The translations under genes and the position numbers were made by a program. Shown here one piece after another: positions 12,816-24,363 of a stretch of DNA of 64,000 nucleotides; position 1 is the stretch's first letter, and every line of letters begins with the position of its first letter. The notes under the pieces were generated by a model. It did not search any database. It was not told where the DNA came from and was given only the letters and a program-made list of their open reading frames with translations. The stretch is from RH-AL1 sp965277735 (GTDB lineage: Bacteria > Pseudomonadota > Alphaproteobacteria > Rhizobiales > Beijerinckiaceae), in contig CBDIDO010000003.1 in assembly GCA_965277735.1 (NCBI GenBank), positions 682,001 through 746,000 of the forward strand, written 5' to 3'.

Positions 12816-13811
12816 CTAAGGTGTCAGCAGCCGGAGCAGCGTTCTCACGGCGCCGGGGCGGGAGCCGCGAAGGTCGTCGTGCGACGTGTCGTCCTGAGCG
12901 TCGTGGCACAGCAGCTGATTCACGAACTCGTAGACCGTGTCGTAATCCTTCCGCGTCATGCTCGTCTTGCCGCGACGTAGCAGGCGATACAGCCGCAGCA
13001 TCTGCAGCATGCGGTCGATAGGGCTGCGGTTGTCGCGGTTGGTGACCGCGCGGTCGCGTGCGCGCTGCGGATAGGTCAGCGCGTCCGACACGGCCTGCCA
13101 GGCTACGCGACGTCGCACGTATTCGACAGTGGCGCGCTCGGGCGAGATGACGTGGCTGACGACGACGTCGGGCGAATAGATGATGTCGCGTCCGGTGGCG
13201 CGGATGCGATCGCAGACGGCCGTCTCCTCGTTGGACAGCAGCGCTTTGCCGATGCGACCGAGCTTTGGGTCGAAACCGCCCACTTCGAGCAGGGCATCGC
13301 GGGCGAACGCGATGTTGCAGCCCGCCAGCCATTCGTCCGGCGCGAGCGCCCGCATGCGCGTGCCGCGGTCGATGATGGCGAAGCTTTCCATGAAGCGCTC
13401 GCTCATCCAGGCGGGGGGCGGCTCGATCCAGATCGGCCGGACCGGCCCTCCGACCACGCCGGCGGTGGTCGCGTTCGCCTCGAACGCCGCGGCGATGGCG
13501 CGGACCCAGCCCGGCTCCGCGACGGCGTCGTCGTCCAGATAGGCAACGATCGGCGCATTCGCCGCTTGCGCGCCGATATTGCGCGCATTCGACAGGCCGA
13601 CCGAGGTCGTGTGGATGAACCGGATCGCCTTCGCGTCGAACTGCGAGGAAAAGCCTTTGGCGGCGTCCCGATCGACGGAATTGTCGACCACGATGATTTC
13701 GCTATTCTCTGCAGCGACTTGCGGAATCAGCGACTCGATCGCTTTCCGACAAAGATCATGCCTCTCGTGCGTACATGTCACGACAGAAACGCGCATGAGG
13801 CTGGCGGTCAT
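12816..13811 (-). CDS. Family 2 glycosyltransferase
   Basis: A 331-residue GT-A fold enzyme. The N-terminus VSVVTCTHERHDLCRKAIES is the nucleotide-sugar-binding strand, followed by EIIVVDNSVD and the acidic cluster YLDDDAVAEPGW (the DXD metal site); SNEETAVCDRIR near residue 215 supplies the catalytic-base region. No membrane helices are visible, so it is a cytoplasmic or peripheral enzyme. It probably transfers a sugar to a surface polysaccharide, with unknown donor and acceptor. An alternative ATG is at 13796. It is convergent with the low-complexity gene and isolated from other sugar genes. Confidence 0.85.
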   Translation of the reverse strand: MTASLMRVSVVTCTHERHDLCRKAIESLIPQVAAENSEIIVVDNSVDRDAAKGFSSQFDAKAIRFIHTTSVGLSNARNIGAQAANAPIVAYLDDDAVAEPGWVRAIAAAFEANATTAGVVGGPVRPIWIEPPPAWMSERFMESFAIIDRGTRMRALAPDEWLAGCNIAFARDALLEVGGFDPKLGRIGKALLSNEETAVCDRIRATGRDIIYSPDVVVSHVISPERATVEYVRRRVAWQAVSDALTYPQRARDRAVTNRDNRSPIDRMLQMLRLYRLLRRGKTSMTRKDYDTVYEFVNQLLCHDAQDDTSHDDLRGSRPGAVRTLLRLLTP

Positions 13812-14058
13812 TCAGTCACAGACGCCCGGGCGCTGGATCGGACGCAGCCAATCGCATATCGGAAGTCGTGATCGCCGTATGCGTGTGCAGTCTCGAGGCG
13901 CCCGCGTCGCGAGAGCGGCTAGGGGCGAGGTGGTTCCGAGGCTAGCCATCATCCATACCGAGGTTCGGTTCGGTCCGTCTTGCGTCAAGGACCTACAACA
14001 TTCGTAGCATGCTTGGCGATGACAATTGCGTGCACCCGACCGGCGGTCGAACGGCCTG

Positions 14059-15366
14059 TTATGCCTTCTCCCGCACCCCCGCCGGCACGATGCGCAGCGA
14101 CACCAGCCGATTGCGCACCTTGCGCAGCACCTCGAACCGAAACCGGTGGAAGGTGAACACTTGTCCCGACTCGGGGATCGCGCGGGCCTCGTGGATCACC
14201 AGCCCGGCGATGGTGGTCGCCTCCTCGTCGGGCAGGTCCCAGGCCATCACGCGGTTGAGGTCGCGGATCGACACCGAGCCTTCGACCAGCACCGAGCCGT
14301 CGGCCTGCGGGCGCACGCCCTGCACGGCGAGGTCGTGCTCGTCCTTGATGTCGCCGACGATCTCCTCGATGATGTCCTCGAGCGTCACCAGCCCCATCAC
14401 GACGCCGTATTCGTCGACGACCAGCGCGAAATGCGTCTTGCGCCGGCGGAACGCCTGCAGCTGATCCTTCAGCGAGGTCGTCGAGGGCACGAACCACGGC
14501 TCGACGGCGACCTTGTCGACCTCGAGCGCGGCGATGTCGCCGCCCGACGCGTTCAGCGCCCGCACGAGATCCTTCGCGTAGAGCACCGCGACGATGTTGT
14601 CGGGCTCGCCGCGCCACAGCGGCAGGCGCGAGTAGGGCGAGGCGACCACCTCGTTGACCAGCTCGGCCGGCGGCAGATCGGCGCAGATCGCGTTCATCGA
14701 GGTGCGATGGACCATGATGTCGAGCACGGTGAGCTCGTCGAGGTCGAGCAGGCCGCCGAACATGTCGCGATCGGAGCGCTCGACGTTGCCTTCCTTGTGG
14801 AGGAGGTCGACGGTGCTCTTCAGCTCCTCGGCGCCCGACAGCATCGAGCGCTGGTGCTCCGCGGCGCCGCCGCGGAACAGCGCGAGGAAGCCGCGCACGA
14901 ACACCTCGATGGCGAGCAAGATCGGCCCGAAGATCGCGACGATCGGCGCCAGCACGCGCACGAAGAGCAGCGAGACGCGGTCGGCGTTGTTGATCGCGAC
15001 CGTTTTGGGCAAAACTTCCGCGAAGACGAGCAGCAGCACGGTCATGATCGCCGTCGCCCAGATCGCGCCCTGCGCGCCGACAAGCACGTCGAGCACGCTG
15101 GTCATGAAGGCGGACGAGCCGATGTTGACCAGCGTGTTGCCGAGCAGCGTGGTGCCGATCAGCCGCTCGCGCTTGCGCAGCAGCTTGTTGACCAGGGCCG
15201 CGCGCTTGTCGCCGTTGCGCTCGAGCGCGTGCATGCGGGCGCGCGACGCACCGGTCATCGCCGTCTCCGACGCGGCGAAGAAGGCGCTCATCGCGATGCA
15301 GAAGACGATGATGGCGACCGCGACCCAGATGTCGACGGGCAGGGCGGGCGGCGCGGCGCCGTGCAT
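14059..15366 (-). CDS. CNNM/CorC-HlyC family membrane protein
   Basis: A 435-residue protein with an N-terminal DUF21/CNNM membrane domain (about 10-190, including FFAASETAMTGASRARM), two CBS domains (about 205-330, from MVHRTSMNAICADLP to EYGVVMGLVTLEDIIEEIVG) and a C-terminal CorC_HlyC domain. This order is that of UPF0053/CNNM proteins linked to Mg2+ and Co2+ export or regulation; older annotation calls them hemolysins. The start at 15366 lies 5 bp after the stop of the aroKB gene, so the two are cotranscribed. Confidence 0.9.
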   Translation of the reverse strand: MHGAAPPALPVDIWVAVAIIVFCIAMSAFFAASETAMTGASRARMHALERNGDKRAALVNKLLRKRERLIGTTLLGNTLVNIGSSAFMTSVLDVLVGAQGAIWATAIMTVLLLVFAEVLPKTVAINNADRVSLLFVRVLAPIVAIFGPILLAIEVFVRGFLALFRGGAAEHQRSMLSGAEELKSTVDLLHKEGNVERSDRDMFGGLLDLDELTVLDIMVHRTSMNAICADLPPAELVNEVVASPYSRLPLWRGEPDNIVAVLYAKDLVRALNASGGDIAALEVDKVAVEPWFVPSTTSLKDQLQAFRRRKTHFALVVDEYGVVMGLVTLEDIIEEIVGDIKDEHDLAVQGVRPQADGSVLVEGSVSIRDLNRVMAWDLPDEEATTIAGLVIHEARAIPESGQVFTFHRFRFEVLRKVRNRLVSLRIVPAGVREKA

Positions 15367-15371
15367 GTCTC

Positions 15372-17159
<1,788 letters not shown>

Positions 17160-17254
17160 CTGAATGGTCTAGCATAGGCGCGCCGGTTTTGAAGCGGCGT
17201 CGAGGGGCATCGCTCAGGCTCCGATCGCGTCCGAGGAAGCGCCGCAGCCTCTCA

Positions 17255-17274
17255 TTCTCCCGCTTGCGGGAGAA
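17255..17274. repeat. Short palindromic repeat, family A
   Basis: The 20-bp palindrome ttctcccgcttgcgggagaa lies between the aroKB start and the trmO stop. The same core recurs at about 19583, 20473 and 22659-22800, always outside genes. It is a REP-like intergenic element. Confidence 0.7.
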
Positions 17275-17283
17275 GGTGCAGCG

Positions 17284-17754
17284 CTACGTCGCCCTCCACG
17301 GCTTGATGTCGAGGAGCGGCGTGCCGTCAAGGCAATCGAGCCCGCGCACCTCCAGCACGGCGCCGTTCAGCGCGATCAGCACCACGCGCGACGAGGCGAT
17401 CGGGTTCGGCCGCGTCGGGGCGCGCAGCGCGAAGGGCCCGCGCGCCGCGCCGTGGCCGGGCGTCAGCCGCACGAGGTCGCGCCGCGCCTCGTGCATCCAG
17501 TAGAGCACTTGCAACTCGGCGCCCGGCTCCAGGCCGTCGCAGGCAGCGAGCCAGCGCGGATCGAGGATCAGCCGGCAGAGCGGGCCTGCCTCCGCATCGC
17601 CGCGGCGCGGGCAGGCGGCGCGCGAGGTCCACGGCGTCGCGATGCGGCCGATGAAGCAGAGGGTGGCGTCGGCGGCGAGCGGGCCGGGCGACACGATCTC
17701 GCCTTCGCGCGGCGCGTCCAAGTCTGCGTGGCGGTCATCGGGATTTTCGATCAT
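17284..17754 (-). CDS. trmO: TrmO-like tRNA methyltransferase (TsaA/UPF0066)
   Basis: A 156-residue protein of the TsaA/VirR/UPF0066 family, which includes the S-adenosylmethionine-dependent enzyme that N6-methylates t6A37 in threonine tRNA. Family features are FIGRIATPWTSRAACPRRG near the N-terminus, LQVLYWMHEARRD in the middle and the RPNPIASSRVVLIAL motif; DCLDGTPLLDIKPW closes the barrel. It is somewhat short beside the E. coli enzyme, which has an extra C-terminal domain. It is transcribed alone, divergent from the lactate permease gene. Confidence 0.82.
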   Translation of the reverse strand: MIENPDDRHADLDAPREGEIVSPGPLAADATLCFIGRIATPWTSRAACPRRGDAEAGPLCRLILDPRWLAACDGLEPGAELQVLYWMHEARRDLVRLTPGHGAARGPFALRAPTRPNPIASSRVVLIALNGAVLEVRGLDCLDGTPLLDIKPWRAT

Positions 17755-17870
17755 GACATAGAAGCCTCGTGACCTGGAAGAAAACTAGTTGCCTGCCGAA
17801 CGTCACGTTGCGAGCGAGACGCGCGCCTGCTTGAAGGCGGATGGGCAGAAGACCCGCCGGGGAAACGTCA

Positions 17871-19556
<1,686 letters not shown>

Positions 19557-19582
19557 CCCGGACGTTCCAGCCGCAGGCTCTT

Positions 19583-19634
19583 CCTTCTCCCGCTTGCGGG
19601 AGAAGGTGCCCCGCGAAGCGGGGTCGGATGAGGG
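19583..19634. repeat. Palindromic repeat, family A with extension
   Basis: ccttctcccgcttgcgggagaagg is followed by tgccccgcgaagcggggtcggatgaggg: two adjacent stems, as in other copies of this family. It lies 26 bp after the lactate permease stop. The longer inverted copy at 22659-22800 has the same order of parts. Confidence 0.75.
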
Positions 19635-19672
19635 TGGTTCCAGGAAGGTCTGCGACGGTCGACATCGAGGCG

Positions 19673-19775
19673 CGTCATTGCGAGCCGAAGGCGAAGCAAC
19701 CCAGGGGTTGCCGGGCTTGAAACCTGAGGTTTCCTTCTACCTCCCCTGGGTTGCTTCGCTTCGCTCGCAATGACG
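19673..19775. repeat. Long inverted repeat, family C
   Basis: About 103 bp starting cgtcattgcgagccgaagg and ending in the inverse cgctcgcaatgacg; inner arms gaagcaaccca and tgggttgcttc also pair. The perfect-to-near-perfect arms and lack of coding sequence suggest a non-autonomous mobile palindrome. Family B repeats have the same general design with a different core. Confidence 0.75.
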
Positions 19776-19872
19776 GCCTCTTTCTGAACGCCACTGGACA
19801 CGGAAGAGCGCCAATCGGGCTATTGCCTTTTCCCACCTCGTGGCCAAAATGCGTCGGTCAAGACATTTCTGC

Positions 19873-20466
19873 ATGAGGATTCCCGTGCGCAATTTCTGGC
19901 TTTTCGCCGCTCTGGCTGTTGCAGCTCTCGCTTTCACCGCTCCCGCCCGGGCCGAGCAGCCCTACGGCGCCGTCGTCGTCTATGGCGCGCCGCTCGAGAG
20001 CGGCAGCCGGCCCGGTGCCTCGTTCATCGGCTCCAGCCAGGTCGACGTCATCGAGACGGCGGTCGAGCGCTGCAAGGCCAACACGGTCACCGAGCAATGG
20101 GGCAATTGCGCCCCAGGCCGCTGGATCGACACCGGCCGCTACCTGCTCGTCGCCGCGGTCTGCGACGCGACCGATGCCAACGACGGCCATCACCGCCTGC
20201 TCGAGTTCATGCGCGACGGCGTGACGGCCAGCGACGGGGAGATCGAAGCCGCCGTGCGCCGCGAGACGGCGATGACCATCGCCGATGGCGGCTGCAGCAA
20301 GGTCGCGATGTTCGACGCAACGAAGCCGGAGCTATCGAACCAGGAAGAGCCTGGGTTTGCGCGCTCCGTGGCAAAGGAACCGCTGCCGGCCGCCATACCA
20401 CTGCCGGCCGCCATACCTGGGCTGTTGCACGGGCGGCGCCTTCTCTTCCTGCGGGAAGGGCACTGA
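19873..20466 (+). CDS. Exported hypothetical protein
   Basis: A 197-residue protein with a clear Sec signal peptide: MRIPVRNFWLF, a hydrophobic core, then an ARAEQ cleavage region. The mature part has five Cys residues that could pair (ERCKANT, WGNCAPG, VAAVCDAT and GGCSK among them). I do not recognise a family. The C-terminus contains LPAAIP twice from an 18-bp tandem duplication, and the final residues are encoded by a repeat-like sequence, so the stop may have moved. A GTG at 19840 is possible but would hide the signal peptide. Confidence 0.6.
   Translation: MRIPVRNFWLFAALAVAALAFTAPARAEQPYGAVVVYGAPLESGSRPGASFIGSSQVDVIETAVERCKANTVTEQWGNCAPGRWIDTGRYLLVAAVCDATDANDGHHRLLEFMRDGVTASDGEIEAAVRRETAMTIADGGCSKVAMFDATKPELSNQEEPGFARSVAKEPLPAAIPLPAAIPGLLHGRRLLFLREGH
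20383..20418 (+). repeat. 18-bp tandem duplication inside a gene
   Basis: ctgccggccgccatacc followed by one base occurs twice in a row (20383-20400 and 20401-20418), differing only in the last base. It keeps the frame and duplicates LPAAIP in the exported hypothetical protein. Confidence 0.9.
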
Positions 20467-20510
20467 CGCTCCTCCTTCTCTCCGCTTGCGGGAAGAAGGG
20501 CAGGCGGCTG

Positions 20511-21671
20511 CTAGAGCGCCGCCTGCGACTTGCCCTTGATCGAGCTGGTCCGCTCGGACTTGTCGGCTGCAGCCGGATCGGCCGGCTTCGACTTGGCCAC
20601 TTTCGCGACCTTCGCCGCCTTGCGGGCCGCAGCGACCTTCACCACGGGCGACGTCGCCTTGCCCGAGGCCGGCTCGACGAGCCAGTCGGTCGCGCCGGCG
20701 GTCAGCGCCTCGGGGCGGCTGACGTCGGCGGCATGGGTGCCGGTGAAGAAGGCGTTCTGGCCGCCGTCGGCGTAGATCGTGCGCATCGCCGGCGTGGTGG
20801 CGGCGAGCTTGGCGATCTTGGCGTCGTCGTCGGCCTCGCGCGCGGCGACCTCGTTCTGGATGCCGTCATGCTGCAGGGCGGGGCAGGGGCCGGCCGGGTC
20901 CATGTGGTTGGCCGGCGTCGTCGTGTTGAAGACGTAGTGGCGCGCGCAGACGCCGACCGTCACGTCCTGCTTGGCGACCTCGAAGTTGTCGGCGCCTTCC
21001 TTCAGCTGCTTCCAGAACTCGATGTTCGGATCGTTCCGATACTTGGCCATGTTCTCGGCCGTCATGCGGAAGGGATACGACTGCATCTGGATCGACTGCT
21101 GGCCGCCGGTGAAGGCCTCGCGGGCGATGGCGTAGATCTGGTCGATCTGCTCGTCGGTCATCGAGAAGCAGCCGGCCGACGAGCAGGCGCCGTGCACGAA
21201 GATCGAGCCGCCCGACGCGCCATGGGCGCGATCGTAGGCATTGGGATAGCCGACGTTGAAGGACAGATAGTACTGCGAGACCGGGTTCATCTGGCCCGGC
21301 GTGATCCGGTAGAAGCCTTCCGGCACCTGGCGGTCGCCCTCGGCCATCTTCGGCCCGAGCTGGCCCGACCAGCGGCACATCGGGAAGGTCTTGAAGAGGA
21401 CGTAGCGGCCGTCCGCCTTCATCTTCCAGACCTCGAACTCGGCGTCCTTCTTGTACGTGCGGATCAGCACGGCGGAGGACGGCGAGACGCCCTTCTCCTG
21501 CATCAGCGCGACCATGCGCGCCGAGAGCGGATGCGAGGCGCGCGCGGAACCAGCCATGCCGCCGAGATCGTCGACGGGGCTGCCTTCGTCGCAGGCGGCG
21601 AGGGATGCGGCGGCGCCGACGACCAGGGTCGCGAGGGCAAGCCGACGAATAGTGGGGCGTACGAAACGCAT
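20511..21671 (-). CDS. L,D-transpeptidase-family lipoprotein (YafK-like)
   Basis: A 386-residue envelope protein. A basic N-terminus and hydrophobic stretch lead to the lipobox LAAC (Cys27). The catalytic YkuD signature is VHGACSSAGCFSM, with His160 and nucleophile Cys168, the HGxxxSxGC form seen in murein L,D-transpeptidases of the YafK/DpaA type. Family members cross-link peptidoglycan or release outer-membrane lipoprotein. The last ~60 residues are rich in Lys, Ala and Val (KVAAARKAAKVAKVAKSKP), which may contact the wall. It is monocistronic and convergent with the exported hypothetical protein. Confidence 0.87.
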   Translation of the reverse strand: MRFVRPTIRRLALATLVVGAAASLAACDEGSPVDDLGGMAGSARASHPLSARMVALMQEKGVSPSSAVLIRTYKKDAEFEVWKMKADGRYVLFKTFPMCRWSGQLGPKMAEGDRQVPEGFYRITPGQMNPVSQYYLSFNVGYPNAYDRAHGASGGSIFVHGACSSAGCFSMTDEQIDQIYAIAREAFTGGQQSIQMQSYPFRMTAENMAKYRNDPNIEFWKQLKEGADNFEVAKQDVTVGVCARHYVFNTTTPANHMDPAGPCPALQHDGIQNEVAAREADDDAKIAKLAATTPAMRTIYADGGQNAFFTGTHAADVSRPEALTAGATDWLVEPASGKATSPVVKVAAARKAAKVAKVAKSKPADPAAADKSERTSSIKGKSQAAL

Positions 21672-21840
21672 GCGCCATCAACTCTCGAATAGGGGCGTGC
21701 GCGTCCGCCGCCCCACGACAATCGGCCGTATCGATCGATCAAGGCGGCCGCAAGGCCGAGACATTCCGCCCGCTCGGTAAACGAAGCCTGAAGGGCGGTT
21801 TGCGCGCGAGTGTGGCGCGGGGTGCACAACCCGAGGCCGG

Positions 21841-22575
21841 CTACCGCCAGCTGGCGATGACGCTCCGCTCGAGCAGGCACTGCCGCCGCGCCACCGAAAA
21901 CACCGCCGCGCGGCCGAGCACGTGGGCAAAGGGCTCGGCGTCGCCGAACAAAGCGGCGAAGGCGCGGTCGAGCATGTTGAGGCCACCGGCATAGGCGCCG
22001 AACGCCGGCATCACGCAGCGCGACGCATCCGCGACGAAGCAGCGCCGGCGCACCGCGGCGCCGGCCCCGCCGACGATCGCGACGGGGTGCAGATGCCCGG
22101 CGATCTCGGCCGCGCCGGGCGCGAGCGAGGGCTCGTGGCGCAGGGTGAGGGCGCCCAGCGTCAGCTCGCTCGCGTGGTCGCCGTCGAGCGCGGCGGGCGG
22201 CGCGGGATCGTGGTTGCCGGCGATCCACAGCCAGTCGCGTCCGACCTGCATCGCGCGCAGCGCCTGGATGTCGTGCGGCATCAGCCGCCCCGCGGCGCTG
22301 GCGTCATGGAAGGAATCGCCCAGCGCGATCACCCGCTTCGGCGCCAGCCGCCCGATAACAGCGGCGAGCCGCGCCAGCGTCGCCGACGTGTCGTAGGGCG
22401 GCAGGAAGACGCGCCGCGCCGCGTAAGACGAGCCCTTTTCCAGGTGCAGATCGGCGACGAGGAGCAGCCGCTCCTCCGGGCAGAACAGCGCGCCGGAATG
22501 ATCGGCGACGAAGGCGCGCCCGGCGAGCCGCAGCAGCTTCTCCCCGCTCTCGATGCGTCCGACATGCGCGTTCAT
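21841..22575 (-). CDS. pdeM: Ligase-associated DNA damage response endonuclease PdeM
   Basis: A 244-residue calcineurin-like metallophosphoesterase. The metal-site motifs appear in order: VADLHLEKGSS, ALGDSFHD, IAGNHDP and AGHLHPVA. The EKGSSYAARRVFLPPYDT segment is typical of PdeM, normally encoded beside an exonuclease, a DEXH helicase and a DNA ligase in a repair cluster. None of those partners is adjacent here, so it is an orphan. Its stop is followed by 169 bp without a gene before the transpeptidase start. Confidence 0.85.
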   Translation of the reverse strand: MNAHVGRIESGEKLLRLAGRAFVADHSGALFCPEERLLLVADLHLEKGSSYAARRVFLPPYDTSATLARLAAVIGRLAPKRVIALGDSFHDASAAGRLMPHDIQALRAMQVGRDWLWIAGNHDPAPPAALDGDHASELTLGALTLRHEPSLAPGAAEIAGHLHPVAIVGGAGAAVRRRCFVADASRCVMPAFGAYAGGLNMLDRAFAALFGDAEPFAHVLGRAAVFSVARRQCLLERSVIASWR

Positions 22576-22658
22576 GGGATCGGGTTAGAGCAGATTCGCG
22601 CGGACGAGGCATCCGAGTTCGATCGCCGCGGCCTCGCCGCCAACCTGGGCGCGATCTG

Positions 22659-22800
22659 CCTTCTCCCCTTGCGAGAGAAGGTGCCCGAAGGGCGGATGAG
22701 GGGGCGGTGCCGGACAGTGCGTGTGCCCGGGCCGAGACCCCTTCGGAGGCGACCCCTCATCCGGCGCTTCGCGCCACCTTCTCCCGCAAGGGGAGAAGGG
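22659..22800. repeat. Two family A palindromes in inverted orientation
   Basis: The left unit begins ccttctccccttgcgagaga and runs through cggatgagggg. The right unit is its inverse, cccctcatccg to ccgcaaggggagaagg, separated by about 40 bp. The arrangement can fold into a large cruciform and occupies most of the gap between pdeM and the DUF1543 gene. Confidence 0.8.
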
Positions 22801-22810
22801 AGCCGCGCCT

Positions 22811-23371
22811 TTAGTTGGCGGCCAGCGCTCTGTCCGGATGCCGCGTGACGTAGCCGTCGATCACCGCCTGCGGGATGATGTGGTAGCCGTTGACCGGCAC
22901 CGGCGCGCCAGCCGCAGCCGTCGGCTCGAGCACGACGTGCCACGGCCCGACCTTGCCGACCTCGAGGCAATCGTCGATGTCGTAGAGGTCGTCGGTGTGC
23001 ACCTCGCTCTCGCCGCCCTGCATCAGCTCGCTCTTGGCGCGCGCCTTGGCCTCGGCCGCATCCTTGGCGACGACGATCATGTTGGCGTGCAGCTCGGTGA
23101 ATTGGCCCTCGGCATAGCCGCCGAGGTTGATGAAATAGAGCGCCTTGCCGTTGTCGGGCGCATCCTTGGCGAGCGACACCTTGTGCCCGTCGACGACATC
23201 GAGCGCCATGTAGGAATCGAGATGCAGGCGCGTCGCGGCGCCGAACCACAGGTCGAGGCACTGCTCGTAGGTCGCCTCGATCGTCTCGCCGGTGACGAAG
23301 ACGACGTCGTGCAGCTCGGTGTTGCAGCGTGTCGCGCGGCCGCCGAGATAGACGGCGAAGAGAGTGGGCAT
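22811..23371 (-). CDS. DUF1543 domain protein
   Basis: A 186-residue protein starting MPTLFAVYLGGRATRCNTEL, matching the DUF1543 family, which typically opens with L-[FY]-x-VYLGG and contains a paired repeat. Here ELHDVVFVTGETIEATYEQC and ELHANMIVVAKDAAEAKARA are the two related halves. Function unknown, probably cytoplasmic. An ATG 12 codons upstream is open but the internal start fits the family. It lies just downstream (minus strand) of the SRP RNA gene. Confidence 0.8.
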   Translation of the reverse strand: MPTLFAVYLGGRATRCNTELHDVVFVTGETIEATYEQCLDLWFGAATRLHLDSYMALDVVDGHKVSLAKDAPDNGKALYFINLGGYAEGQFTELHANMIVVAKDAAEAKARAKSELMQGGESEVHTDDLYDIDDCLEVGKVGPWHVVLEPTAAAGAPVPVNGYHIIPQAVIDGYVTRHPDRALAAN

Positions 23372-23442
23372 GGGCTTGTCCCGCGATGTCGCCGGTGCGT
23401 GTCGCACCAGGGTCGCCGACCGCCGCCGAAAGGGAAAAAAGT

Positions 23443-23536
23443 GGGAGGCTGGACAGAGACCCGCCCGGTCTCGTTAGGGCTGCTTCCTTCCGGACCTGAC
23501 CCGGTTGGCGAGTGGAACGTCCACCGCCAACCTCCC
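23443..23536 (-). ncRNA. ffs: Signal recognition particle RNA (4.5S RNA)
   Basis: Read on the minus strand, 23443-23536 begins gggaggttggcggtgg and ends cagcctccc, so the two ends pair. The centre holds the nearly invariant SRP domain IV core ggtcaggtccggaaggaagc with its tetraloop. A run of six T directly after the 3' stem provides a terminator. Length is about 94 nt, that of the small bacterial type. The RNA binds Ffh and directs membrane proteins to the translocon. The exact ends are inferred from base pairing. Confidence 0.95.
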
Positions 23537-23596
23537 GTCGCCTATGTGGACCATCGAAGGCAGCGGTGCAACCCGGCGAGGCCTCTTCGATCTCGC

Positions 23597-23722
23597 CGTC
23601 TTTCCGGGGCGAGCGCAGCGAGAGCCCGTAACAACGTTCTTCCAGGAGGAGACGCGGCGCCTCATCCTGCCGGCCGCGTTGTCCCTGGATTCCGGGCTCG
23701 CCTTCGGCGCCCCGGAAAGACG
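23597..23722. repeat. Inverted repeat, family B
   Basis: Starts cgtctttccggggcgagcgc and ends with the inverse ggcgccccggaaagacg; the inner gagagcccg and gggctcgc also pair. Copies with the same outer arms (cattccggggc/gccccggaatg) are at 34121-34245 and 57702-57804. It fills the gap between the SRP RNA gene and the isochorismatase-like pseudogene. Confidence 0.8.
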
Positions 23723-23758
23723 GGAGATGGGCGATCAACCGGCTGACGCTGCCGCAGG

Positions 23759-24293
23759 CTACTTGATGAGCGCCGCCGCCTCGCGAAACTTCGGGTGCGC
23801 CGAGCTGCCGATCCATTCGAAGATCACCATCTCGGTGGTGACGATCTCGACGCCCTGCTGCTCCATGCGGCGCACCGCGACTTCGACGCTCTCCGGCCGG
23901 CGCGACGAGATCGCGTCGCGCACGACATAGACCCGGCGCCCGCGCGCGATGAGCCCGAGCGCCGTCTGCAGCACGCAGATATGCGCCTCGACGCCGGCCA
24001 GCACGACGGCATGGTCCGCGCCGAGATGATCGAGGAAGCCCTCGGCCTCGACTGCGCCGAAGCACATCTTCGGCAGCGGCGCGCCGGCCGGCGCGGCGAG
24101 CGCGGGCACCGTCGGCCCGAGGCCCTTGGGATATTGCTCGGTGTAGATCGACCGGCACGCCGACGAGGGCGGCGGCGTCGGCAAGCTTGCGCGCGTTGGC
24201 GACCGTCGCGTCGCCCCGATCGATCGCCGGCATCAGCTTCACCTGGAAATCGATGAGGGCGAGCGACGACGTGCGTGGATCGAGGGTGGGCAT
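23759..24293 (-). pseudogene. Isochorismatase-family hydrolase, frameshifted
   Basis: From ATG 24293 the frame encodes MPTLDPRTSSLALIDFQVKL and on to ALVGVPV, typical of the isochorismatase-like cysteine hydrolase fold. The homology then continues in another frame as IYTEQYPKGLGPTVPALAA and VLAGVEAHICVLQTALGL (the catalytic Cys loop) to the stop at 23759. Removing one base near 24143-24147 would restore a single frame of about 177 codons. The catalytic Asp and Cys regions are both present on opposite sides of the shift. This is either a recent inactivation or a sequencing error. Confidence 0.85.
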
Positions 24294-24363
24294 GGGCGTC
24301 TCCTTCCCGCCGAGCCTCGCCCGAAGCCCGGCGCGCGCGCAAGCCTCCGATCGCGGACCGCGG

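Noticed and set aside
13812..14058. Possible tRNA between the glycosyltransferase and the CNNM/CorC gene (gaggttcggttcggtcc looks like a T-arm)
   Set aside because: No acceptor stem, D-arm or anticodon arm can be folded around it. I saw no tRNA in the window; a covariance-model scan would settle it.
23597..23722. Possible CRISPR or tandem array near the SRP RNA
   Set aside because: It is a single inverted repeat with no repeat-spacer periodicity; no CRISPR array was seen anywhere in the window.
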